Shown: one piece after another, positions 56,978 through 64,000 of the stretch
Numbering within the stretch: the first letter of the stretch is position 1
Layout: each line of letters starts with the position of its first letter
NCBI GenBank assembly: GCA_019703815.1
Contig: AP023052.1
Span: 2,418,001 to 2,482,000, forward strand
Direction: 5' to 3'
Source: Thaumasiovibrio occultus
GTDB lineage: Bacteria > Pseudomonadota > Gammaproteobacteria > Enterobacterales > Vibrionaceae
Length of the DNA stretch: 64,000 bases
Program-made: the position numbers and the translations under genes
The notes under the pieces: model-generated
The model's input: the letters and a program-made list of their open reading frames with translations, nothing else
Databases searched by the model: none
What the model was told of the DNA's origin: nothing

Positions 56978-58116
56978 GATAATTTTATCTCTTCCAACAC
57001 GGCTTTGGCCGCTTTTTCATCCGCATTACAACGGATTTGCTGGTGTAGCTCAGTGAACGTCGCCAGTAAGGCTTGGTTATCACTGTTTAAATAGGTATTA
57101 AGCTGCGCAGCCAGTTGCTCTGGTACACAGTCTTCTTGCAACAGTTCCGGCACTAACATGCGATCAGCCAAAATGTTTGGTAATGCGACATATGGCGTTT
57201 TGAGCAAGCGACGCATCAACCACGCGGTCAGCGGTTTTACTCGGTAACCGACCACCATCGGGCGCTTAACGAGCATACACTCTAGCGCTGCGGTTCCCGA
57301 CGCCAGTAACACAGCATCGGAAGCAATCATCGCTTCACGTGCTTGAGCGCCCACGATGGTGACTTCAAGCTCGGGCGCGATACGCTGTTTGATCTCATCA
57401 AACTGCGCGCGACGTTTTTCGTTAACCAACGGGATCACAAAGCCGAGATCCGGATGCTGCGCTTTAAGTTGCATACAGGTTTGCAAGAACGGCTCGGCCA
57501 GCAAACCGACCTCACCACCACGACTTCCCGGCAACACTGCCAGCCAGCGTTTGTTCGAATCGAGGTTTAACGTGTCGCAGGCCTCATCACGATTGCATTG
57601 CAACGGGATCGCATCTGCCATCGTATGACCAACAAACGTACACGGCACATTGAATTTATCGTAAAACGCTTTTTCAAACGGCAGGAACGCTAAGACGCGA
57701 TGGGTGGCTTTGGCAATGCCATGAATCCGGTTTTGACGCCACGCCCACACGGAAGGGCTAACATAATGCACGGTGCGAATGCCCGCGTCTTTTAGGTTAC
57801 GCTCAAGCCGCAAATTGAAATCCGGCGCATCAATGCCGACAAACACATCGGGCGGGTTTTGGGTGAAGTACTTCACCAGTTCGGCTTTGACTTTTAAAAG
57901 GCGAGGTAAGCGACCCAGCACTTCGACCAGCCCCATCACAGCGAGCTCTTCCATTTCAAAAAGAGACTCACACCCTTGCGCTTGCATCTGCGGTCCGGCA
58001 ATCCCGACAAATTCAGCATCTGGATGTTGTTCGCGAATGGCGCGAATCAAACCGGCACCTAAAATATCGCCGGAGATCTCTCCGGCGACGATGCCTATAC
58101 GCAAAGGACGATCCAT
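56974..58116 (-). CDS. lpxB: Lipid-A-disaccharide synthase
   Basis: LpxB (GT19) joins UDP-diacylglucosamine and lipid X to form the lipid A disaccharide. From the ATG at 58116 the protein has 380 residues, starts [20 protein letters not shown] and contains [25 protein letters not shown] and [13 protein letters not shown], all typical. The frame is open to 58149, but ATG 58116 lies just one base after the lpxA stop, the usual junction here. It is a peripheral inner-membrane enzyme. Confidence 0.96.
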   Translation of the reverse strand: MDRPLRIGIVAGEISGDILGAGLIRAIREQHPDAEFVGIAGPQMQAQGCESLFEMEELAVMGLVEVLGRLPRLLKVKAELVKYFTQNPPDVFVGIDAPDFNLRLERNLKDAGIRTVHYVSPSVWAWRQNRIHGIAKATHRVLAFLPFEKAFYDKFNVPCTFVGHTMADAIPLQCNRDEACDTLNLDSNKRWLAVLPGSRGGEVGLLAEPFLQTCMQLKAQHPDLGFVIPLVNEKRRAQFDEIKQRIAPELEVTIVGAQAREAMIASDAVLLASGTAALECMLVKRPMVVGYRVKPLTAWLMRRLLKTPYVALPNILADRMLVPELLQEDCVPEQLAAQLNTYLNSDNQALLATFTELHQQIRCNADEKAAKAVLEEIKLS

Positions 58117-58117
58117 C

Positions 58118-58906
58118 TTAACGAATGATCCCGCGTTTTGACGCTTCAAGGAAATCGAGGAAGGTCTTCACTTCTGGGAATTCCGCTGCTAGCTCGGCGA
58201 TATCCGGCTTGGCTTCAGCCAGCGTTTTGCCGCTGCGATAAAGCGCTTTGTACGCTTTGCGGATCGCCATGATCGCCGGTTTTTCAAATCCACGGCGCTT
58301 CAGGCCTTCGACGTTGATCCCGAACGGCGCACAGTGGTTACCTTGTGCCATCACGTATGGCGGTACGTCTTGTACCACAATCGAACCACCGCCCAGCATC
58401 ACGTGCTCACCAATTTGACAGAACTGGTGGATTGCCGACATGCCGCCAACAATCGCTTGATCCGCCACTTTAACGTGACCGGCAAGGGTCGCGTTGTTAG
58501 CAAAGATACAGCGGTTGCCAATCACACAGTCGTGCGCCACGTGCGTGTTAACCATAAACAAGTTGTCATTACCTACAATGGTAATGCCTTCATCTTGAAT
58601 GGTACCGCGGTGCATGGTGACACTCTCACGAATGGTATTGCGATCACCAATCACCAACTTGGTAGGCTCATCAGCATACTTCAAGTCTTGGCAAGCTTCG
58701 CCAATAGAAGCGAACTGGTAGATACGGTTCTCTTTACCAATCGTGGTAGGGCCTTTCACTACCACGTGGGTCATAATTTCAGTATCGGCACCGATTTCGA
58801 CGTCGGCACCGATAAAGCTGAACGCACCAATTTTAACACCCGGTCCAATCACCGCGCCTTCTTCAACGACGGCTGTTGGATGGATCTGAGCGGTTGAGTC
58901 GATCAT
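58118..58906 (-). CDS. lpxA: UDP-N-acetylglucosamine acyltransferase
   Basis: LpxA adds a 3-hydroxyacyl chain from ACP to UDP-GlcNAc, the first lipid A step. The 262-residue protein is a left-handed beta-helix of hexapeptide repeats (for example [20 protein letters not shown]), with the catalytic His in [11 protein letters not shown] and a C-terminal helical tail ending KRGIIR. It overlaps fabZ by 4 bases. Confidence 0.97.
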   Translation of the reverse strand: MIDSTAQIHPTAVVEEGAVIGPGVKIGAFSFIGADVEIGADTEIMTHVVVKGPTTIGKENRIYQFASIGEACQDLKYADEPTKLVIGDRNTIRESVTMHRGTIQDEGITIVGNDNLFMVNTHVAHDCVIGNRCIFANNATLAGHVKVADQAIVGGMSAIHQFCQIGEHVMLGGGSIVVQDVPPYVMAQGNHCAPFGINVEGLKRRGFEKPAIMAIRKAYKALYRSGKTLAEAKPDIAELAAEFPEVKTFLDFLEASKRGIIR

Positions 58907-59358
58907 GTGAATTCTCGTCTAGCACATTTAAGCTCGGCTGAGCACACTACCGCGCCGTCCACTTTTGCCACACCGTTAAACACAGCAATGCCGCGGCGCT
59001 CTTTCACAAATTCCACTTCCAACACCATTTGATCGCCAGGGATCACAGGCTTACGGAATTTCGCATTATCGATGCTGGCGAAGTAGTACAGCTCGTTTTC
59101 CGCTGGCAAACCAAAGGTTTTAAATGCCAACACACCAGTTGCTTGCGCCATAGCTTCCAAAATCAACACACCAGGGAAGACTGGCAGCTGCGGGAAGTGG
59201 CCCATGAACTGAGGTTCGTTAACCGATACGTTTTTGATCGCGTGTAAATACTCACCTTCGCGGTAATCAGTTACACGGTCGATCAGAAGAAATGGATACC
59301 GATGTGGTAGTAGCGCTTTGATCTCATTAATGGACAGCACTTTCTTTTCGCTAGTCAA
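58903..59358 (-). CDS. fabZ: 3-hydroxyacyl-ACP dehydratase FabZ
   Basis: FabZ dehydrates 3-hydroxyacyl-ACP in fatty acid elongation and competes with LpxA for the same pool. The hot-dog fold active site is [20 protein letters not shown], with the catalytic His and Glu. I place the start at TTG 59358 (AGGAAC 7 bases upstream), giving 151 residues, [20 protein letters not shown]; another TTG at 59376 would add six. A terminator-like hairpin lies between it and lpxD. Confidence 0.95.
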   Translation of the reverse strand: MTSEKKVLSINEIKALLPHRYPFLLIDRVTDYREGEYLHAIKNVSVNEPQFMGHFPQLPVFPGVLILEAMAQATGVLAFKTFGLPAENELYYFASIDNAKFRKPVIPGDQMVLEVEFVKERRGIAVFNGVAKVDGAVVCSAELKCARREFT

Positions 59359-59439
59359 AACAGAGTTCCTGTGCAATTAGTTTTAAAAATAAAAAGTGGC
59401 GTTCGCTCTGCCACCCAACGGGTTTTAGGCGATAACTAA

Positions 59440-59472
59440 AAAGAAAAACGGCCCAGCGTGAAGGCGGGCCGA
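59440..59472 (-). terminator. Terminator-like hairpin between lpxD and fabZ
   Basis: Stem cggccc/gggccg (59449-59454 with 59466-59471, 11-base loop), followed on the minus strand by tttttcttttta. It is a good intrinsic terminator lying inside an otherwise tight gene series, 24 bases after the lpxD stop. Confidence 0.75.
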
Positions 59473-59494
59473 TGATTCAAAGACCGCGCGGCGA

Positions 59495-60526
59495 TCATTC
59501 CTCGTCTTGAGAAAGCTGCTTTTCAACAACCTTAAGGCGCTTATTCATCTCTTCGATTTTCAGCACGCGCGCTGCGGTTTTCCGCCACTCGCGGTTAGTC
59601 TGTAATGGGATGCCTGATGAGTAGATTCCCGGCTCAGTGATTGGTCGCATGACCATCCCCATACCGGTCACTGTTACGCCATCGGTAATTTCCATGTGTC
59701 CGTTGAACACGCTGGCCCCACCAATGAAACAGTGTTTACCCACTTTCAGGCTGCCTGCCATCACAGTCGCCCCCGCAATTGCGGTATTGTCGCCGATAGT
59801 CACGTTATGTGCAATCTGGCATTGGTTATCAATAATGACGCCATCAGCGATGACGGTATTTTCCAGCGCACCGCGGTCAATCGTGGTGCACGCACCAATC
59901 TCAACACGGTTACCAATGATCACGGTACCGAGTTGCGGGATTTTTACCCACTGACCACGGTGGTTGGCATAGCCAAAACCGTCCGAGCCAATCACCGCAC
60001 CGGCTTGGATAAGGCACTGCTCACCCAATTCAACGCGATGATAAATCGTCACATTGGCCCAAAGACGGCTACCGGCACCAATCTTGGCTTCTTTACCCAC
60101 GAAACAGCCTGCACCAATTTGCACGCCATCGCCGAGTACCACGCCAGATTCAATCACCGCGTTAGGACCAACACTTACTCCTTGTCCTAGTACTGCATCC
60201 TCTGCAATAACCGCACTCGGTGCAATATCAACTGCACAGGCGGGAGTGGTATCAAACACTTGCGCGCACAAAGCGTACGCCAAGTAAGGGTCCGGCACCA
60301 CTAGAGCGGCCGTCTGACAATATGGCAGATCCGCTTCTTTAATTAGCACAGCGGTTGCCTTAGAGTCAGCCAACTGCTTTCGGTATTTACTAGCGCTCAA
60401 AAAGGTAATTTGACCTTCGTGGGCATTATCAGTACTTGCAACACTCGATACTACCTGCGCGCCATCGCCGTGCAGGGTCGCACCTAAGTGCTCTGCGAGT
60501 TCAGTAAGTGTTAGTTGTTTCGCCAT
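59495..60526 (-). CDS. lpxD: UDP-3-O-(3-hydroxyacyl)glucosamine N-acyltransferase
   Basis: LpxD adds the N-linked 3-hydroxyacyl chain in lipid A synthesis. The 343-residue protein has the N-terminal uridine-binding domain ([20 protein letters not shown]), a long hexapeptide-repeat beta helix (residues 100-300), the catalytic His context [16 protein letters not shown] and a C-terminal helix. It follows skp by 9 bases. Confidence 0.97.
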   Translation of the reverse strand: MAKQLTLTELAEHLGATLHGDGAQVVSSVASTDNAHEGQITFLSASKYRKQLADSKATAVLIKEADLPYCQTAALVVPDPYLAYALCAQVFDTTPACAVDIAPSAVIAEDAVLGQGVSVGPNAVIESGVVLGDGVQIGAGCFVGKEAKIGAGSRLWANVTIYHRVELGEQCLIQAGAVIGSDGFGYANHRGQWVKIPQLGTVIIGNRVEIGACTTIDRGALENTVIADGVIIDNQCQIAHNVTIGDNTAIAGATVMAGSLKVGKHCFIGGASVFNGHMEITDGVTVTGMGMVMRPITEPGIYSSGIPLQTNREWRKTAARVLKIEEMNKRLKVVEKQLSQDEE

Positions 60527-60535
60527 TAATTAACC

Positions 60536-61048
60536 TTAAAGTGCGTCGATCACTTTTTGTGTCAGGTTATGCTCTTCTTTCGCAAATGCGACAGCGCTAC
60601 CGTCCAAAATGATGTCATAACCACCTGCTTCTGCGACTGAATCGATCGCTTCTTGCAGTTGGCTTACTAGTTTTTGCTCTTCTTCACGTGAACGCGTTGC
60701 TTGATCTTCACGCAGCGCTTGTGCAGACAGTTTGAACTCAGACTCTAGCTGAGCAATTTCACGTTGTAGGCTACGACGATCTTCATCAGACATTAGCTCG
60801 CCGTCACGTTGTAGTTGCTCTAGCTTCTCTTTGCCTTTTTGCTCGATTGAGCGCAATGCGTTCACACGATCTTTGAACTCAGCTTCCATACGGCCTTGTA
60901 CATTGTTCGCTTCAGCAAGATGCTGCATTACGGCAGGAACCACAACTACACCGATATTTTGTGCAGCGTGAGTCGCGTAAGACGCCGTTGAAAGTAGTAG
61001 ACCTAGACCAGTTGCTTTAATCCATTTTTTCAATTTTTTATTCCTCAA
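60536..61048 (-). CDS. skp: Periplasmic chaperone Skp/OmpH
   Basis: Skp holds unfolded outer-membrane proteins in the periplasm. The 170-residue protein has a signal peptide (MRNKKLKKWIKATGLGLLL, cleavage after THA), then the short beta segment and a long coiled coil rich in Glu, Gln and Arg (about residues 45-125) forming the tentacles of the trimer. It follows bamA by 9 bases, the typical place beside its partner machinery. Confidence 0.94.
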   Translation of the reverse strand: MRNKKLKKWIKATGLGLLLSTASYATHAAQNIGVVVVPAVMQHLAEANNVQGRMEAEFKDRVNALRSIEQKGKEKLEQLQRDGELMSDEDRRSLQREIAQLESEFKLSAQALREDQATRSREEEQKLVSQLQEAIDSVAEAGGYDIILDGSAVAFAKEEHNLTQKVIDAL

Positions 61049-61057
61049 GTTGGAAAT

Positions 61058-63490
61058 TTAGAACGTTCGTCCAATAGTGAAAGAGAAGAACTCTTCGTCA
61101 TCCCCTTCAAAAGATTTCAGTGGTTTCGCAACAGAGAAGACCAATGGCCCCATTGGCGACATCCACTGCAACGCAGCACCGACGGATGCACGGAAGTTCA
61201 TCGGATCAGAGTAATCGTAAAGATACTGACCACCACTACCCACACGCAAGCCATCCATGTCAAATTCGGTATCCCACACCGACGCAGCATCGATGAAGAC
61301 ACTGGTACGAAGCTGATAACGGTACTCTGCCGACACAAATGGCGTCGGGACAAAGATTTCCGCACTGGCTAGCGCTAGGCCGTTACCACCGACCGAGTTA
61401 TCCGTACCGGTAACACAAGGGTTGTTACCAATGATACCGTCACCAGGGACACATGATGAACTACCGTCATATACCGCTTTCGGTCCGACCGTATTCGAGC
61501 GGAAACCACGGAGCGTGGTGAAACCACCGGCATAGAAGTTTTCATAGAAAGGCAGCAGATGATCGTTGCCATCAATGTCGCCATAACCATTGCCGTAACC
61601 GACACGGCCACGTAATAGCAAGGTAAAGTCATGCCCTTTGTTTAGCGGGAAGTACTGACGCACTTCATATTGCGCCTTGTAGAATTGCACATCCGAGCCC
61701 GGAATGGTCATCTTGAAATAGGCGTTCTGATAGTTACCCGCCGTTGGGAATAGACCACGGTTGAGGTTATTGCGCGTCCACGATACCGACCAATCAAAGT
61801 CATTCACATTAAGACTGTTATCGGAATCGATATTCGGCTCTTGAACCTGTAAGAAGCGCTCTACCTGCAAGTAAGAATCGAGGTTCGAAATCTTATTGTG
61901 GGTGTAGCCCAAACCGAACTCAAAGAAGTTCAACTCATCGAACGGGAAACCCCATGTCAGGCTAGCGCCGTAACTTTGGTTGGTATAGTCGATGATGTTC
62001 GCATCTGATGCTTCAAACTCATCAAAGAACAACTTACCCCCCAAGCTCACGCCATCAAGGGTAAAGTACGGGTCGCGATATTCAAGGCTGACGTTTTTCT
62101 GGTAGTCGTTCACCATCCCGCTAATACCGAAACGGTTACCGGTACCCATGAAGTTGTCTTGTTGAATACCCGCTTGGAAACTGATCCCTGACTCGGTACC
62201 GTAACCGATACCCAGGTTGATACTACCGGCATTGGCTTCGCGCACTACGTACTCGATATCCACCAGATCATCAGTGCCCGGCACACGGTTAGTGCGCACT
62301 TCCACGGTTTCAAAGAAACCGGTACGGTCAAGACGCTCTTTACCGCGCTGAATTAGCTCAGAGTTCAGCCACGTACCTTCCATTTGACGCATTTCGCGAC
62401 GCAGCACTTCATCGTCAGTGATGGTGTTACCAGTGAACTGAATATTACGCACATACATGCGTTTACCCGGCTCGATGTTCACCGTCAGAGAGACTTGCTG
62501 GTTTTCATCGTCAAATTCAGGGAAGGTCTGCACTTGCGGATACGCGTAACCCGCCGTGGCAAGCTGCTCGGTGATCGCTTTTTCCAATGCGGTAATTTTC
62601 GTACCGTTATAGGTATCACCGATCGCAAAATCAGCCAAATTCTTATACGCGGTCTCTTGGCCTTCCAACTCACCACGCATATTGAGCGCGCTAATGGAGT
62701 ACGGCAAGCCCTCGTCCACATTCAAAGTGATGTAAACACTTTGCTTGTTTGGCGAGATAGACACATTCGTTGCGTCGATACGGAACTTAACGTAGCCCGC
62801 ATCAAGGTATTTGGTTTTGAGTGCTTCGAGATCGCCTGCCAAGATTTGCTTTTGGTAGCGCTCGTTAGCCAGGAAATTCCACCACGGCACGTCAGCACGT
62901 AGCTTAAAACCGTCTTCAAGCTCTTCGTCGGAAAACACGGTATTACCGACGAAGTTGATCTGCTCGATTGACGCGGACTCACCTTCGGTAAAGACAAAGC
63001 GCAGATCGGCACGGTTACGTGGCAACGGCGTGATCACCGCCTGCACGTTAGCGCCGTATTTACCCGCGCTGTAATAGAAGTCTTCGAGACCCTTTTCGAT
63101 ATTGCTCAAAAGCGTGCGATCCAACGCTTCACCCACGCGAATATCAGAGGCATTGAGGTTTTCGAGCAGTTGCTCGTCTTTCATGGTTTTATTGCCAGTA
63201 AATGAGATGCTGGCAATCGTCGGGCGCTCAGTGACTTGGATCAGTAAAGCGCTGTCATCACGAAAAACGCGGACATTTTCAAAGTTACCTGAAGCGAACA
63301 ACGCGCGAATGATTTGAGCCGCGTCCTGATCATCCACTTGATCACCGATACGTACAGGGATCTGCAACAGTGCCGCACCCTGCGTCACACGCTGTAATCC
63401 CTCAAAACGGATCTCGTTGACGACAAATTGTTCCGCGTGAGCCATGCCACTAGCGAGCAAGGACGCGATAAGCAGTTTTTTCATTGCCAT
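61058..63490 (-). CDS. bamA: Outer membrane protein assembly factor BamA
   Basis: BamA is the core of the complex that inserts beta-barrel proteins into the outer membrane. The 810-residue protein starts MAMKKLLIASLLASGMAHA, a signal peptide, followed by five POTRA repeats (to about residue 420) and a 16-strand barrel. The barrel ends with the aromatic beta-signal FSFTIGRTF. A cysteine pair in SSCVPGDGIIGNNPCVTG lies in an extracellular loop (about 680-695), as in E. coli loop 6. It lies between rseP and skp. Confidence 0.97.
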   Translation of the reverse strand: MAMKKLLIASLLASGMAHAEQFVVNEIRFEGLQRVTQGAALLQIPVRIGDQVDDQDAAQIIRALFASGNFENVRVFRDDSALLIQVTERPTIASISFTGNKTMKDEQLLENLNASDIRVGEALDRTLLSNIEKGLEDFYYSAGKYGANVQAVITPLPRNRADLRFVFTEGESASIEQINFVGNTVFSDEELEDGFKLRADVPWWNFLANERYQKQILAGDLEALKTKYLDAGYVKFRIDATNVSISPNKQSVYITLNVDEGLPYSISALNMRGELEGQETAYKNLADFAIGDTYNGTKITALEKAITEQLATAGYAYPQVQTFPEFDDENQQVSLTVNIEPGKRMYVRNIQFTGNTITDDEVLRREMRQMEGTWLNSELIQRGKERLDRTGFFETVEVRTNRVPGTDDLVDIEYVVREANAGSINLGIGYGTESGISFQAGIQQDNFMGTGNRFGISGMVNDYQKNVSLEYRDPYFTLDGVSLGGKLFFDEFEASDANIIDYTNQSYGASLTWGFPFDELNFFEFGLGYTHNKISNLDSYLQVERFLQVQEPNIDSDNSLNVNDFDWSVSWTRNNLNRGLFPTAGNYQNAYFKMTIPGSDVQFYKAQYEVRQYFPLNKGHDFTLLLRGRVGYGNGYGDIDGNDHLLPFYENFYAGGFTTLRGFRSNTVGPKAVYDGSSSCVPGDGIIGNNPCVTGTDNSVGGNGLALASAEIFVPTPFVSAEYRYQLRTSVFIDAASVWDTEFDMDGLRVGSGGQYLYDYSDPMNFRASVGAALQWMSPMGPLVFSVAKPLKSFEGDDEEFFSFTIGRTF

Positions 63491-63547
63491 TGTAATTGTG
63501 ATAATTCCTTGTTACTTCGCACTCCGTTGTACTACTTCGCAGTAACA

Positions 63548-64000
63548 TTACAGACGGGTAATATCGTTAAACAGTGCTATCGCCATGATGGCCATAAGCA
63601 ACACTGACCCTATACGGTAACCGACTTCCTGCACTTTCTCCGGTACAGGACGACGTGTAATGCCTTCAATGGCATAAAACAGTAAGTGTCCACCATCTAA
63701 AATGGGCAAAGGCAGTAAATTCACAATACCCAAGTTGACACTAATTAAAGCTAAGAAGCCCAAAAAGCTAAACAAACCGAAACCGGCGGTCGCACCCGCG
63801 CCTTTCGCAATTGAAATAGGACCACTTAAATTATCGATCGCCACATCGCCGGTAAACAGCTTTTTCACCATAGCGAACGTCACATGAACCAATTGCCAAG
63901 TGCGCTCTGTGGCCTTCCCTACCGCCACCAGAGGATTGTACTGGCGGTCATAGAGATAATCTTCCGGCCACTCCTCAAACACAGGAGAGAAACCGGCATA
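63548..64000 (-). CDS. rseP: RseP site-2 protease (C-terminal part, runs off the window)
   Basis: RseP is the intramembrane zinc protease that cuts the anti-sigma factor RseA and clears signal peptides. Only about the last 150 residues are present; the frame continues unbroken past 64000, so the gene is cut by the window, not truncated. Visible are the LSGPISIAKGAGA segment, the conserved membrane motif NLLPLPILDGGHLLFYAIEG carrying the third metal ligand Asp, and the last membrane helix. bamA follows it 57 bases downstream. Confidence 0.95.
   Translation of the reverse strand, partial: YAGFSPVFEEWPEDYLYDRQYNPLVAVGKATERTWQLVHVTFAMVKKLFTGDVAIDNLSGPISIAKGAGATAGFGLFSFLGFLALISVNLGIVNLLPLPILDGGHLLFYAIEGITRRPVPEKVQEVGYRIGSVLLMAIMAIALFNDITRL

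Overview
The window looks like chromosomal backbone from a member of the Vibrionaceae with roughly balanced base composition; Salinivibrio or a close relative is my best guess, from overall protein similarity and gene order rather than any search. Most genes are housekeeping genes whose products align closely, from memory, with their E. coli counterparts (GlyA, GlnB, PurL, GuaA, MetN, ProS, LpxA, BamA). Several blocks keep the E. coli order: guaB-guaA opposite xseA-yfgJ; gmhB opposite metNIQ; trmO next to proS; and rseP-bamA-skp-lpxD-fabZ-lpxA-lpxB-rnhB-dnaE-accA-tilS.

Layout. 1-11 kb: nrdR, glyA, a YitT-type membrane protein, glnB, purL, mltF, a short basic ORF and tadA. 11-15 kb: two AbgT-family transporters. 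15-17.5 kb: an AT-rich accessory patch with a secreted orphan, the tail of a dead IS4-family transposase, a tandemly duplicated tiny lipoprotein unit and the decayed C-terminus of a tyrosine integrase, all next to the 3' end of guaA. 17.5-27 kb: guaA, guaB, xseA, yfgJ, an AlaX-like editing protein and a GH20 hexosaminidase. 27-36 kb: an orphan membrane protein, tRNA-Trp, a VOC/LysR pair, gmhB, metNIQ, zinc-free ribosomal proteins L31B/L36B, trmO and proS. 36-41 kb: two cyclic-di-GMP proteins, a patatin lipase, yaeP and a DUF4250 gene. 41-48 kb: a six-gene biosynthetic-looking cluster. 48-64 kb: an NSS transporter, a PsiE-family gene, tilS, and the lipid A/outer-membrane block ending in a partial rseP.

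Regulation visible in the DNA. Purine genes share PurR-type boxes (glyA, purL, between guaB and guaA, and a weaker one before guaB). glyA also has a MetR-type site, metN has two abutting MetJ boxes, and the L31B/L36B pair has a Zur-like palindrome. Many genes end in clear intrinsic terminators. At several 3' ends a short degenerate tandem array follows the stop codon, a habit of this genome that I do not recognise.

The best candidate for an undescribed system is the cluster at 41152-47720: a ketosynthase III with an intact Cys-His-Asn triad, an OleD-like reductase, a metallo-beta-lactamase-fold hydrolase, an F390-synthetase-like adenylating enzyme, an ATP-grasp ligase and a GNAT/FemAB-like transferase. 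The junctions mostly overlap, and the whole set sits behind one promoter covered by two copies of a palindromic operator. It resembles the olefin/beta-lactone (Ole) logic joined to amide-forming enzymes; its product is unknown to me.
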